In this document: positions 35,006 through 44,459 of the stretch, in pieces
Position numbering within the stretch: the first letter of the stretch is position 1
Layout of the letters: each line of letters begins with the position of its first letter
NCBI RefSeq assembly: GCF_018336935.1
Contig: NZ_CP068771.1
Coordinates: 2,108,001 to 2,172,000, forward strand
Direction of reading: 5' to 3'
DNA length: 64,000 bases
From: Serratia plymuthica
Lineage (GTDB): Bacteria > Pseudomonadota > Gammaproteobacteria > Enterobacterales > Enterobacteriaceae
The notes under the pieces: generated by a model
Databases searched by the model: none
The model's input: only the letters and a program-made list of their open reading frames with translations
Told to the model about the DNA's origin: nothing
Made by a program: the position numbers and the translations under genes

Positions 35006-36337
35006 ATGAGCATGGCATTCACCGCGGCCATCCGTGGCAATTTTTTCGATATCGCTGCCTGCGTGGAAAGCCCGCAGCAGTTGAATGAGCAACTGCGGCA
35101 TATCCCCGACGGATTACTGCTGCTTAATGAAGGCACCATTGTCTGGCTCGGCAGTTGGCAGCAGGGCGAGCCGCTGTTGCCGCCGGGTTTCGAGGTGACG
35201 CATTACCGCGACAAGCTGATCGTGCCGGGGTTTATCGACACCCATATTCACTACCCGCAGACCGAAATGATCGGCGCCTATGGCGATCAACTGTTGGCGT
35301 GGTTGAAACACTACACTTTCCCGACCGAAAGCCAGTTCTGCTGCGAACGGCATTCCGGCAAGATGTCGGCGTTCTTCCTGCAACAACTGTTAAGCAACGG
35401 CACCACCACGGCGCTGGTGTTCGGTACGGTACATCCGCAGTCGGTTGACGCATTGTTCAGCCAGGCGGCGGCGCTCAACATGCGCCTTATCGCCGGCAAA
35501 GTGATGATGGACCGCCACGCACCGGACGAACTGCTGGAAACCCCGGAGCAAAGCTACCGGCAAACGCGTGAACTGATCGAACGCTGGCACGGCAAACAAC
35601 GCCTGGGCTATGCGATAACGCCGCGTTTCGCGCCCACCAGCACCCCAGCGCTATTGGCACAGGTACAGCGGCTGCGCGAAGAGTTTCCGGACGCCTGGCT
35701 GCACACCCACCTGAGCGAGAACCTGGATGAAGTGGCCTGGGTGAAAGCTTTGTTCCCGGAGAACAGCAGCTATCTGGACGTGTATCACCAGTACGGCCTG
35801 ACCGGCGAGAAAAGCGTATTCGCTCACTGCCTGCACCTGGAAGAGCAAGAGTGGGATTGCCTGTGCCAGACCGGTTCGGCGATCGCTTTCTGCCCGACCT
35901 CCAACCTGTTTCTCGGCAGCGGGTTGTTCAACCTGCAAAAAGCCTGGCAGAAGCAGGTGAAGCTGGGCATCGGCACCGATGTCGGCGCAGGCACCACGTT
36001 CAATATGCTGCAAACGCTGGGCGAGGCTTACAAGATTGGCCAGTTGCAGCGCTATAAACTTTCCGCCTGCGAAGCCTTCTATCACGCTACCTTGGGCGGT
36101 GCGCGCGCGTTGGCGCTGGACGATAAGATCGGCAACTTCGGCGTCGGTAAAGAGGCGGATTTTGTGGTGTTGGATCCTGCCGTGTCGCCGCTGCAGAAGT
36201 TGCGCCATGAAAACAGCAGCGAACTGGCGGACCAGTTGTTCTTGCTGATGACGCTGGGGGACGATCGCAACGTTTATCGTACCTACGTTGATGGCAAAGT
36301 GGTTTACCGCGCGGCCGCGCATCAGGAGGCAGCATGA
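35006..36337 (+). CDS. guaD: Guanine deaminase GuaD
   Basis: Zinc-dependent amidohydrolase that deaminates guanine to xanthine. 443 residues. Metal and substrate motifs: PGFIDTHIHYPQTEM (H-x-H), WLHTHLSENLDE (H and the proton-shuttling E), SVFAHCLHLEEQEW, and GTDVGAGTTFNM (catalytic D). The ATG at 35006 is chosen for its AGAAGGAAAG site; a longer frame from 34895 has no start signal. Its stop overlaps the xdhA start (ATGA), so the deaminase is coupled to the enzyme that uses its product. Confidence 0.95.
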   Translation: MSMAFTAAIRGNFFDIAACVESPQQLNEQLRHIPDGLLLLNEGTIVWLGSWQQGEPLLPPGFEVTHYRDKLIVPGFIDTHIHYPQTEMIGAYGDQLLAWLKHYTFPTESQFCCERHSGKMSAFFLQQLLSNGTTTALVFGTVHPQSVDALFSQAAALNMRLIAGKVMMDRHAPDELLETPEQSYRQTRELIERWHGKQRLGYAITPRFAPTSTPALLAQVQRLREEFPDAWLHTHLSENLDEVAWVKALFPENSSYLDVYHQYGLTGEKSVFAHCLHLEEQEWDCLCQTGSAIAFCPTSNLFLGSGLFNLQKAWQKQVKLGIGTDVGAGTTFNMLQTLGEAYKIGQLQRYKLSACEAFYHATLGGARALALDDKIGNFGVGKEADFVVLDPAVSPLQKLRHENSSELADQLFLLMTLGDDRNVYRTYVDGKVVYRAAAHQEAA

Positions 36338-37764
36338 TCCAGTTCCTGCTTAATCAAACGCTAAAAAGTGAAAGCGCGCTCGATCCCAACACCACGGTGC
36401 TGAACTATCTGCGCCGCAACCTGGGCCGTTGCGGCACCAAAGAAGGCTGTGCCTCCGGTGACTGCGGGGCTTGCACCGTCGTATTGGCCGAACCGGCAGA
36501 CGGGCAGTTGCGCTACCGTAGCGTCAATGCCTGCCTGACGTTTGTCAGCGCGCTGCACGGCAAACAGCTGATCACGGTGGAGGATTTGAAACACGATGGT
36601 CAATTGCACAGCGTGCAGCAGGCGATGGTCGATTGCCACGGCTCGCAGTGCGGTTTTTGCACGCCGGGGTTTGTGATGTCGATGTTCTGCCTGCAAAAGA
36701 ACGGCGGGGAATACCAGCGTGAACAGGCGCAGCAGGCGCTGGCGGGCAACCTGTGCCGCTGCACCGGCTACCGGCCGATTCTGGCGGCGGCGCAGCAGGC
36801 CTGCGGCGTCAAGGGCGAGGACAGTTTCGATCGCGGGGAACGGCAAACCCTGGAGCGCCTGCAAGCCATTCGTGCAGCGACGCCGCTGGAAGCGGCGGGC
36901 AAAGGCTGCCTGATGCCGCAAACGGTCGACGAGCTGGCGGCGCTGTACCGACAACACCCGCAGGCCAAATTGTTGGCCGGCGGCACCGATCTGGCTCTGG
37001 AGGTCACCCAGCGTCACCAGGACGTGCCGCTGATGATTGCCATTGGGCAGATTGAGGCGTTGAAGCACGTCAGCTGGCAGGACGAACGCTTGACGATCGG
37101 TGCCGGTGCTGTGCTGAGCGACCTGTATCCGCTGCTGGAAAAATATCACCCGGCCTTCGGCGAGCTGTTGGCGCGTTTCGCTTCGCAGCAGATCCGCAAC
37201 CAGGGCACCCTGGGAGGCAATATCGCCAATGCCTCGCCGATTGGCGACGGTGCACCCTTGCTGCTGGCGCTGGATGCCATGCTGAACCTGCGCTGCGGCG
37301 ATGTACGGCGTGAGCTGCCATTGAACGATTTCTTCCTGGGATATCGCCAGACCGCGTTGCAGCCGGGGGAATTTATCGAAAGCATCGTGCTGCCGGCCAC
37401 CGCGCCGGCGGATTTCCGCGCCTGGAAAGTATCCAAACGGCTGGAGGACGATATTTCGGCGGTGTGCGGCGCTTTTAACCTTAGGATCGAGCACGGCGTT
37501 ATTCGCAGTGCCCGGCTGGCATTTGGCGGCATGGCCGCAACGCCAAAACGCGCCTTGCTATGCGAGCAGCAACTGGTGGGGCAGCCCTGGCGGCGCGCCA
37601 CCGTTGAACATGCGGTGCAGGCGTTGGCGCAGGACTTTACGCCGCTCAGCGATTTCCGCGCCAGCAGCGGTTATCGCCTGCTGGTGGCGCAAAACCTGCT
37701 GCGCCGCTATTTCATTGCGCTGACCGCGCCGCAGCTGGCGATCGAGGTGACGGCTCATGAGTAA
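36334..37764 (+). CDS. xdhA: Xanthine dehydrogenase small subunit XdhA (2Fe-2S and FAD)
   Basis: Electron-transfer subunit of bacterial xanthine dehydrogenase, 476 residues. N-terminal plant-type [2Fe-2S] domain with GCASGDCGACTVV and NACLTF; second [2Fe-2S] helical domain with SQCGFCTPGFVMSM and GNLCRCTGYRPI; then the FAD domain from about residue 185 with LLAGGTDLALEV and GTLGGNIANASPIGDG; and a CO-dehydrogenase flavoprotein C-terminal domain. Electrons pass from the molybdenum site to NAD+. It overlaps xdhB by eight bases. Confidence 0.95.
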   Translation: MIQFLLNQTLKSESALDPNTTVLNYLRRNLGRCGTKEGCASGDCGACTVVLAEPADGQLRYRSVNACLTFVSALHGKQLITVEDLKHDGQLHSVQQAMVDCHGSQCGFCTPGFVMSMFCLQKNGGEYQREQAQQALAGNLCRCTGYRPILAAAQQACGVKGEDSFDRGERQTLERLQAIRAATPLEAAGKGCLMPQTVDELAALYRQHPQAKLLAGGTDLALEVTQRHQDVPLMIAIGQIEALKHVSWQDERLTIGAGAVLSDLYPLLEKYHPAFGELLARFASQQIRNQGTLGGNIANASPIGDGAPLLLALDAMLNLRCGDVRRELPLNDFFLGYRQTALQPGEFIESIVLPATAPADFRAWKVSKRLEDDISAVCGAFNLRIEHGVIRSARLAFGGMAATPKRALLCEQQLVGQPWRRATVEHAVQALAQDFTPLSDFRASSGYRLLVAQNLLRRYFIALTAPQLAIEVTAHE

Positions 37765-40159
37765 TAACAAACGTATCGAATCGACGCAGGAACAGCTGGC
37801 CGACCGTTTCCGCCAGCCGTTGACTACCGGGGTAGGCCGTAGTCGCAAGCATGAAAGCGCCGACAAACACGTCAGCGGCGAGGCGCAATACATCGACGAT
37901 CGGCTGGAATTCCCAAACCAGCTGCATCTGGCGGCCAAGCTGAGCGAGCGGGCGCATGCGCGCATCATCAAGCTGGATTTGTCAGGCTGTTACGCCTTCC
38001 CCGGCGTGGTGCGGGTGATCACCTGGCAGGACGTGCCGGGGGAACTGGATATTGCGCCGCTGACCCACGGCGATCCGCTGCTGGCGAAGGAGACGGTGGA
38101 GTACGTTGGGCAGGTGATCGCGGTGGTGGCGGCAGAAGACCCGGAGATCGCCTGGCGGGCGGCGCAGGCGGTGAAGGTGGAGTATCAGGATCTGCCTGCG
38201 CGGCTGGACGTGACGCAATCGCTGCGCGAAGGTTTTGTGGTGCAGGAGGCGCACCATCATCGGCGCGGCGACGCCGACGGCGCACTGGCGCGGGCTTTGT
38301 ACCGCATTCAGGGCGAGTTGCACGTCGGCGGCCAAGAGCATTTTTATCTGGAAACCCAGATTGCGTCGGTGATGCCCGCCGAGGACGGAGGCATGCTGGT
38401 GTATTCCTCCACCCAGAACCCGACCGAAATCCAGAAACTGGTGGCCTCGGTGCTCAACCTGCCGATGCACAAAATCACCCTCGACATGCGCCGCATGGGC
38501 GGCGGCTTCGGCGGCAAGGAAACCCAGGCTGCCGGCCCGGCGTGCCTGTGTGCGGTGGTGGCGCACCTGACCGGGCGGCCGGTCAAAATGCGCCTCAATC
38601 GTCATGACGACATGCTGATCACCGGCAAGCGCCACCCGTTTTATATCCGCTATGACGTTGGCTTTGACGACGGCGGGTTGCTGAACGGCATCAAGATCGA
38701 CCTGGCCGGCAACTGCGGCTACTCGCTCGATCTTTCAGGATCTATTGTCGATCGCGCCATGTTCCACGCCGATAACGCCTATTTTCTGCAAGATGTATTG
38801 ATTACCGGTCACCGCTGCAAAACCCATATCGCGTCCAATACCGCCTATCGCGGCTTTGGCGGGCCGCAGGGCATGATGGCGATTGAGCAGATCATGGACC
38901 ATATTGCGCGCTATCTGGCGCTCGATCCGCTGGCGGTGCGCAAGACCAATTATTACGGCAAGGAGCAACGCAACGTCACCCATTACCATCAGCCGGTGGA
39001 GCAGAACCTGCTGCAGGAGATGACCGCCGAACTGGAACAGAGTGCGGATTACTCGGCTCGGCGCGAGGCTGTTCGCCGTTTCAACGCCGAGAACCCGATC
39101 CTGAAGAAAGGGCTGGCGCTGACGCCGGTGAAGTTCGGCATCTCCTTTACCGCCGGCTTCCTCAACCAGGCCGGTGCGCTGGTGCTGGTTTACACCGACG
39201 GCAGCATTCAGCTCAATCACGGCGGCACCGAGATGGGCCAGGGGCTGAACACCAAGGTGGCGCAGATAGTCGCCGAAGTGTTCCAGGTGGATATTGAACG
39301 CATTCAGATCACCGCCACCGATACCGGCAAAGTGCCGAACACCTCGCCGACGGCAGCGTCATCCGGCACCGATTTGAACGGCAAGGCGGCGGAGAATGCG
39401 GCGTTAATCATCAAGCAGCGGTTGATCGACATGCTTTCCAAACAGCACCAGGTCAGCGCCGATCAAATTACCTTCAGCAACGGCCAGGTCAGGGTAGGCG
39501 AGCGTTATTTCAGCTTCGAGCAGGTGGTCGAGCAGGCGTATTTCAATCAGATTTCGCTCGCCAGCACCGGCTATTACCGCACGCCGAAAATTTTCTACGA
39601 TCGCGACAAGGCCAGCGGCCACCCGTTCTATTACTTTGCCTACGGCGCGGCCTGCGCGGAAGTGTTGATCGACACCCTGACCGGCGAGTACAAACTGCTG
39701 CGCGCCGATATTCTGCATGACGTGGGCGACTCGCTGAACCCGGCTATCGACATCGGCCAGGTTGAGGGCGGCTTTGTGCAGGGCATGGGCTGGCTGACCA
39801 GCGAAGAGCTGGTGTGGGATGAACAGGGCAAGCTGCTGACCAACGGCCCGGCCAGTTACAAAATCCCGGCGATTGGCGATGTGCCCGCCGATCTGCGCGT
39901 CACGCTGCTGGAAAACCGCAAAAACCCGGAAGATACGGTGTTCCATTCCAAAGCGGTGGGCGAGCCGCCGTTTATGCTGGGGATCTCGGTTTGGTGCGCG
40001 ATCAAGGACGCGGTCGCCAGCCTGGCGGATTACCGCCTGCAACCCAATATTGACGCGCCGGCCACGCCGGAGCGGGTGCTGTGGGGCGTGCAACAGATGC
40101 TTTCAAGTGACATTGTCACTGAATTGGCGCGGGAGAACGGCGATGGACGAATGGATTGA
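37757..40159 (+). CDS. xdhB: Xanthine dehydrogenase molybdenum subunit XdhB
   Basis: Catalytic subunit, 800 residues, holding the molybdopterin cofactor and hydroxylating hypoxanthine or xanthine to urate. Motifs: RRMGGGFGGKETQA (Moco dithiolene contact), AYRGFGGPQGMMAIEQ with the substrate-stabilising arginine, GGTEMGQGLNTK, and VGEPPFMLGISVW, which carries the catalytic base glutamate near the C-terminus. Together with XdhA it forms an (alpha-beta)2 enzyme as in Rhodobacter and Pseudomonas. The last 17 bases overlap xdhC. A matS site lies inside its 3' end. Confidence 0.95.
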   Translation: MSNNKRIESTQEQLADRFRQPLTTGVGRSRKHESADKHVSGEAQYIDDRLEFPNQLHLAAKLSERAHARIIKLDLSGCYAFPGVVRVITWQDVPGELDIAPLTHGDPLLAKETVEYVGQVIAVVAAEDPEIAWRAAQAVKVEYQDLPARLDVTQSLREGFVVQEAHHHRRGDADGALARALYRIQGELHVGGQEHFYLETQIASVMPAEDGGMLVYSSTQNPTEIQKLVASVLNLPMHKITLDMRRMGGGFGGKETQAAGPACLCAVVAHLTGRPVKMRLNRHDDMLITGKRHPFYIRYDVGFDDGGLLNGIKIDLAGNCGYSLDLSGSIVDRAMFHADNAYFLQDVLITGHRCKTHIASNTAYRGFGGPQGMMAIEQIMDHIARYLALDPLAVRKTNYYGKEQRNVTHYHQPVEQNLLQEMTAELEQSADYSARREAVRRFNAENPILKKGLALTPVKFGISFTAGFLNQAGALVLVYTDGSIQLNHGGTEMGQGLNTKVAQIVAEVFQVDIERIQITATDTGKVPNTSPTAASSGTDLNGKAAENAALIIKQRLIDMLSKQHQVSADQITFSNGQVRVGERYFSFEQVVEQAYFNQISLASTGYYRTPKIFYDRDKASGHPFYYFAYGAACAEVLIDTLTGEYKLLRADILHDVGDSLNPAIDIGQVEGGFVQGMGWLTSEELVWDEQGKLLTNGPASYKIPAIGDVPADLRVTLLENRKNPEDTVFHSKAVGEPPFMLGISVWCAIKDAVASLADYRLQPNIDAPATPERVLWGVQQMLSSDIVTELARENGDGRMD
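40107..40119. promoter_or_regulatory. matS site inside xdhB
   Basis: GTGACATTGTCAC matches the MatP consensus GTGACRNYGTCAC exactly, here within coding sequence (residues about 784-788 of XdhB). It is 29 kb from the first matS site, a spacing that fits terminus macrodomains. Confidence 0.8.
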
Positions 40160-40919
40160 GGCGCTGGCGGAAGCACGCCGGCGCGGCGAGCCCTGCGTGC
40201 TGGTGACGTTGATCGATGAGCTGGGTTCCACGCCGCGCAACCGCGGCACCAAAATGCTGGTGACCGCCGAACGGGCGGTCAATACCATCGGCGGCGGTCA
40301 CCTGGAGTTCCAGGCGCTGGCGATTGCACGTGAGATGTTGCAGCAGGGTGGCGCCACGCTGCGGCTGGAGCGTTTCCCGCTGGCGGCGCGGTTGGGCCAG
40401 TGCTGCGGCGGAACCACCAGCGTGCTGTTCGAACCCTTGATCCCGCCGCGCCCGCAAATCGCGCTGTTTGGCGCCGGGCATGTGGGCCGTGCGTTGGTGA
40501 ACATTCTCGCCACCTTGCCGTGCCGGGTGCGTTGGGTAGATAGCCGTGCGGCGGAGTTCCCTGCGGCGATGCCGCCGGGAGTGCAGCAAGAGATTTGCGA
40601 TGAGCCGCTGGAGATCGTCGATGCCATGCCGCCAGGCAGTTATTTCATCGTGATGACTCACGATCACGCGCTGGATCTGGCGTTGGCGGAGCGCATTTTG
40701 CGCCGTGGCGATGCCGGTTACTTTGGCCTGATTGGTTCACTGACCAAGCGTAAACGCTTCGAGTACAAGCTTGGCCAGCGCGGCATCAGCGAACAGGTCA
40801 TAGCCGCCATGCGCTGCCCGCTGGGGTTGCCGGACGTGAAAGGCAAACTGCCTGCGGAGATCGCGGTAGCGGTGGCCGGGGAGATTATTGCCTGTTACGG
40901 CAGAGCCACCCGGGGATAA
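40143..40919 (+). CDS. xdhC: XdhC, xanthine dehydrogenase maturation factor
   Basis: A 258-residue accessory protein that binds molybdenum cofactor, helps its sulfuration and hands it to XdhB. N-terminal XdhC/CoxI domain (LVTLIDELGSTPRNRGTKML, with GGGHLEFQAL) and a C-terminal Rossmann domain with FGAGHVGRALVN and YFGLIGSLTKRKRF. Start 40143 lies within the end of xdhB; earlier in-frame codons are xdhB read in another frame. Last gene of guaD-xdhABC. NicB in this window also needs Moco, but of the sulfur-independent kind in part, so XdhC sharing is speculative. Confidence 0.93.
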   Translation: MDEWIEALAEARRRGEPCVLVTLIDELGSTPRNRGTKMLVTAERAVNTIGGGHLEFQALAIAREMLQQGGATLRLERFPLAARLGQCCGGTTSVLFEPLIPPRPQIALFGAGHVGRALVNILATLPCRVRWVDSRAAEFPAAMPPGVQQEICDEPLEIVDAMPPGSYFIVMTHDHALDLALAERILRRGDAGYFGLIGSLTKRKRFEYKLGQRGISEQVIAAMRCPLGLPDVKGKLPAEIAVAVAGEIIACYGRATRG

Positions 40920-40920
40920 A

Positions 40921-40939
40921 GGCGGGCCGATGGCCCGCC
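40921..40939 (+). terminator. GC-rich hairpin at the xdhC / effector junction
   Basis: Stem GGCGGGCC/GGCCCGCC with a 3-base loop, directly after the xdhC stop and facing the convergent effector gene. It has no T-run, but position and stability suggest a bidirectional terminator. Confidence 0.5.
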
Positions 40940-40965
40940 CCTGCGGTGGCGGGAAGCACTGAGGA

Positions 40966-43215
40966 TCAAGCCCAAAGATCCTGAATTGCCTGTTTGGCGT
41001 GCTCGAACATTTTATCCCGGATGATGTCTTTTTGAGATTCGGCGAGTTCGGGTGCGCGGGTTGAGGGTACCCACAGGGCACGTGCACCGGATTCGACGAC
41101 CACCGGCGCGCCATTCATTGCAGTGAAACGGCGTTCGGGCCGAGCCTCGCCGCTGGCGGTCACGTCCTGCTGTTTCACCGTGAGGCTGCCCTGCACGAGC
41201 CCGGTACCGACCAACTGACGATTTACGGAGACCAGCGACAGCTCGCGGCTGGTCGTCAGGCCGAAATAAATCAGCCGGTAGAGGAAATACCCGGCCCACA
41301 TTTCGCGCTGTTGCACGCTGCTTTCGCGCATAAACCATGCGCGGGAGTCATGCACCTGATCGTCGAACAGCGCCATGATGAGCTGCCCGGTCTCATCAGC
41401 GGTTTTCCACCCCATTTTGTCCCGGTAGAGCCGGGGAAAGAGGCGTTCGCCGTCGCGCTTCATGGCGTCATACTCGGCTTTACGGTCGCGGCTGCGCATC
41501 AGATAAACGGCGTGGCGGGGAATGGTGTCGAGCACGATCTGCTGCCAGGAGTTCTGATCTCGCGCCCAGTCGAAATAGTCTGCCTGAAACTCGGCGGCGG
41601 CTTCGCGGGTCTGGCGTTGCTCGGTTTTGGGGGCGTAGTCGGGTAGCCCCTGTATGTCCTCCCCACCTTTTTGCATTTTGGCGCGCTGGCGTATTTTATG
41701 CTCTGCCTCCCAGGCCTTTTTATTTTTATCCAGCACGTCAGGATCTTCATCATCATAAGACTGATGCAGATAGAACGGCTGCGTGAGGAAGGTTTTTTTG
41801 CCGTAACGGCCAATGCGCCATGCGGTCAGCCAGCCCATCTGCTCACGCACAAGGTGTTCAAGCCCCTGAGCCAGCCTGACGGGGTGATAGCCGTCCACCT
41901 GCGCCGGTGGGGTGTCCGGTGAGATCCCCAGCGTGGTGCGCCATGCGTTAAAGCGCAGGATCAGCTCGTGGCTGAGCTTAAATTCGTCCTCAAATCCTGG
42001 GGGAAATGCCCGGAAGGCGAGCAGCGGGGCCAACTGCTCGGGAATGCATTCCGGCAGAATGGCGAGCGGGGCCCCGGCCTCAAAGGCGGCGGCGTACATG
42101 TCATGCAGCGGGATTTGTGAGAGCAGCAGGCTCACGTCGCCGGTGGCTTTTCCCTGCTCGCCGGGCGGGTAGCCGCCGCCGAGGTCGGAGTGGACGCCGG
42201 GGTAAAGGGTTTCGGTGGCGTACGCGGGATAGCGGCCGTCGGCACGGCGCACGGAGTCGAGCGGGAAGCACTGGCGCTGTTCATGGGCGGAGACCAGATG
42301 CACGCAGCGCTTAACAAAGCCCGGAAAGTCGGCCTCGTCCGGCAGATGCTGGGTATTGTCAGACCAGCCCTGATGGCCGTTAAAGCCCGGCACCATATTG
42401 GGAAGGCCGACGGACGGCACGGTGTCGATGATGCCAAGAAACTCGACGGTGACGGGGAGCCCGAGCAGGGTGATGACGGGCGGGTACTGCCCGTTTTGCT
42501 GTGGGGGGGACAGCTGGGTGAGCCAGTTGACGAAGGTTCTGGCTTCGGCAGCGCCGCGTGAAAACCCGTAAACGAACAGCTTAATGCCAAGCAGCGTGGG
42601 CTTGTGGTACTCAACTTTGGCTTTCAGCGGCGACAGCAGCCGATTGATGACGAGGCGGCGCGGCACCTCGCCGGAGAACGGCAGGTGGGCGGTCATGTTC
42701 ACAAGCTCTTTTTTTGCCACGTCGTCATCGAGCTTGCCGCCGGTCAGGGTGTATATGAGTGCGTCCACCAGACGCAGCAGCGCCCAGTTGATGCGGTTTT
42801 CCCCGCCGAGTGCATTTGCCAGCCCCATGCTGTCGTAGTCCGATTCGCCAATCTTGGGGAACGGGGTGCCGACGCCGGGCATATAGTAATTATGATAGCC
42901 GCGCTCCCTGTCTTGCGGGGTGGCGTGATAGAGCTTGGCGACGTTGGTCGGGTGCGGCGGCTTAGCCGTATTGGTGTCGTTCTCATTGTTATTGCCGGTG
43001 CCGTCAAAAAACAGGCTGACGTGGAGGCATTTGCTGCACGTAGAGACGCCACGAGACTGTGCCTCGACGCATTTTTGAGTATGGTAATCGCGCTCCTCCT
43101 GCATCAGGCGCCTGTAATTTTGCATCACGGCTTCGGGGCTGAGCTTTCGACGATCACCGGATTCCAGTGAAAACGGCGGTGGGGCGCAGGCTGGCTGGAC
43201 TATGAGTGTGGACAC
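40966..43215 (-). CDS. Type VI secretion phospholipase effector, Tle1/DUF2235 type
   Basis: A 749-residue probable lipase toxin delivered by a type VI secretion system. The DUF2235 hydrolase core begins at HVSLFFDGTGNNNENDTNT (residues 65-83), has the nucleophile elbow GFSRG with S219, a catalytic aspartate candidate D264 in GIIDTVPSVG, and the histidine region VHSDLGGGYPPG (H342). The N-terminal 60 residues carry four cysteines, including CSKC. Tle1 enzymes hydrolyse phospholipids in the rival's periplasm. The start is GTG at 43215, overlapping the upstream immunity gene by 16 bases. No vgrG, PAAR or tss gene is in the window, so this is an orphan effector locus served by a secretion system elsewhere. 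Confidence 0.85.
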   Translation of the reverse strand: MSTLIVQPACAPPPFSLESGDRRKLSPEAVMQNYRRLMQEERDYHTQKCVEAQSRGVSTCSKCLHVSLFFDGTGNNNENDTNTAKPPHPTNVAKLYHATPQDRERGYHNYYMPGVGTPFPKIGESDYDSMGLANALGGENRINWALLRLVDALIYTLTGGKLDDDVAKKELVNMTAHLPFSGEVPRRLVINRLLSPLKAKVEYHKPTLLGIKLFVYGFSRGAAEARTFVNWLTQLSPPQQNGQYPPVITLLGLPVTVEFLGIIDTVPSVGLPNMVPGFNGHQGWSDNTQHLPDEADFPGFVKRCVHLVSAHEQRQCFPLDSVRRADGRYPAYATETLYPGVHSDLGGGYPPGEQGKATGDVSLLLSQIPLHDMYAAAFEAGAPLAILPECIPEQLAPLLAFRAFPPGFEDEFKLSHELILRFNAWRTTLGISPDTPPAQVDGYHPVRLAQGLEHLVREQMGWLTAWRIGRYGKKTFLTQPFYLHQSYDDEDPDVLDKNKKAWEAEHKIRQRAKMQKGGEDIQGLPDYAPKTEQRQTREAAAEFQADYFDWARDQNSWQQIVLDTIPRHAVYLMRSRDRKAEYDAMKRDGERLFPRLYRDKMGWKTADETGQLIMALFDDQVHDSRAWFMRESSVQQREMWAGYFLYRLIYFGLTTSRELSLVSVNRQLVGTGLVQGSLTVKQQDVTASGEARPERRFTAMNGAPVVVESGARALWVPSTRAPELAESQKDIIRDKMFEHAKQAIQDLWA

Positions 43216-43730
43216 GTGGCGGGCTCCTTCATCTCTCTGGGATATTTTATCGGGCTGTCGGGGTGGCTGGGGCTCAGGCAGGACTGGGTGACTTCGACCT
43301 GGTCGCAGGGCAGGAAGTGGACGGTGATACCGCAGGTGCCTCCCGGGCCGGGCCGGGGGATGTCAACGGTACGGGTAAAGTGCTGGTATTTTGCCGCATG
43401 GCGGGCATAGGCTTCGGGTTCGTATTCATCCCCTTCCTTTTTTCGGGGGATAACTTCATCAGGGTTAGGATCCGCCTCCCACTCGACGCGGGCCTTAAGG
43501 CCGGGTGTCCACTTTGGGGAGTAGGCAATGCAACATGCGCCGCCGGCCATACCATAGGCGTTCATTCCAGGCCCGCCGGCACCGTTCACAGTGAACCAAT
43601 TGATGCCTTTCGCGGTGTGGTTATAGCCCTCGACATCGCCGGCCAGCGTGTCATTTGGCCTCATGGCCGCACAGCTGACGAGCGTCAGCGCGGCCAGCGT
43701 CAGAAGGAGTAGCTGACTTTTTCCCTGCAT
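43200..43730 (-). CDS. Immunity lipoprotein, copy 1 (DUF3304-like)
   Basis: A 176-residue lipoprotein predicted to protect against the adjacent phospholipase. The signal MQGKSQLLLLTLAALTLVSC has a lipobox LVSC with the lipidated cysteine at 20, so it should be anchored in the periplasmic face of a membrane, where Tle1 acts. The body has GINWFTVNGAGGPGMNAYG, MAGGACCIAYSPKW and a C-terminal HFLPCDQVEVTQSC. Residues 97-103 read KKEGDEY, the segment that differs most between copies. It is directly upstream of the intact effector and overlaps it by 16 bases, so this copy is presumably the cognate one. Confidence 0.8.
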   Translation of the reverse strand: MQGKSQLLLLTLAALTLVSCAAMRPNDTLAGDVEGYNHTAKGINWFTVNGAGGPGMNAYGMAGGACCIAYSPKWTPGLKARVEWEADPNPDEVIPRKKEGDEYEPEAYARHAAKYQHFTRTVDIPRPGPGGTCGITVHFLPCDQVEVTQSCLSPSHPDSPIKYPREMKEPATCPHS

Positions 43731-43759
43731 AATATCCGTCCCTTATGGTCAACAGACCT

Positions 43760-43915
43760 TTATGTGTTGCGTGACCTATCCTGTGTTTCGAACAGCTCCT
43801 GCATCAGGCGCCTGTAATTTTGCATGACAGCGGCGGGCGTCAGTTTTAGACGGCCTGCTGATACCAGTGAAAACGGCGGTGGGGCGCAGGCTGGCTGGAC
43901 TATGAGCGTGGACAT
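43760..43915 (-). pseudogene. Truncated effector 5' end between immunity copies 1 and 2
   Basis: On the minus strand an ATG at 43915 (the intact gene has GTG here) begins a 51-codon frame that reads like the effector N-terminus: MSTLIVQPACAPPPFSL, then VSAGRLKLTPAAVMQNYRRL. After LMQE it runs into the copy-1 upstream leader and stops. The stretch VSAGRLKLTPAA differs from ESGDRRKLSPEA in the intact effector, so it derives from a related but different effector allele. It is a duplication footprint rather than a working gene. Confidence 0.75.
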
Positions 43916-44430
43916 GTGGCGGGCTCCTTCATCTCTCTGGGATATTTTATCGGGCTGTCGGGGTGGCCGGGGCCCAGGCAGGAATGGGTGACTTCGACCT
44001 GGTCGCAGGGCAGGAAGTGGACGGTGATACCGCAGGTGCCTCCCGGGCCGGGCCGGGGGATGTCAACGGTGCGGGTAAAGTGCTGGTATTTTGCCGCATG
44101 GCGGGCGTAGGCTTCGGGTTCAAACCCCGCCCCTTGTTTTACTCTGGGGATAACTTCATCAGGGTTAGGATCCGCCTCCCACTCGACGCGGGCCTTGAGG
44201 CCGGGTGTCCACTTTGGGGAGTAGGCAATGCAACATGCGCCGCCGGCCATACCATAGGCGTTCATTCCAGGCCCGCCGGCACCGTTCACAGTGAACCAAT
44301 TGATGCCTTTCGCGGTGTGATTATAGCCCTCGACATCGCCGGCCAGCGTGTCATTTGGCCTCATGGCCGCGCAGTTGACGAGCGTCAGCGCGGCCAGCGT
44401 CAGAAGGAGTAGCTGACTTTTTCCCTGCAT
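43900..44430 (-). CDS. Immunity lipoprotein, copy 2
   Basis: A 176-residue lipoprotein almost identical to copy 1 (I count ten differences). Lipobox LVNC, cysteine 20. The differences cluster: residues 97-103 are VKQGAGF instead of KKEGDEY, and three changes fall in THSCLGPGHP near the C-terminus. The rest, including all body cysteines, is unchanged. The clustering suggests a toxin-contact surface with altered specificity, so this copy may guard against a variant effector from neighbouring strains. Same leader and ribosome site as copy 1. Confidence 0.78.
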   Translation of the reverse strand: MQGKSQLLLLTLAALTLVNCAAMRPNDTLAGDVEGYNHTAKGINWFTVNGAGGPGMNAYGMAGGACCIAYSPKWTPGLKARVEWEADPNPDEVIPRVKQGAGFEPEAYARHAAKYQHFTRTVDIPRPGPGGTCGITVHFLPCDQVEVTHSCLGPGHPDSPIKYPREMKEPATCPRS

Positions 44431-44459
44431 AATATCCGTCCCTTATGGTCAACAGACCC

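Noticed and set aside
39873..40142. Upstream extension of the xdhC frame.
   Set aside because: It is the xdhB gene read in another frame. XdhC family proteins begin at about MDEWIEAL (40143).
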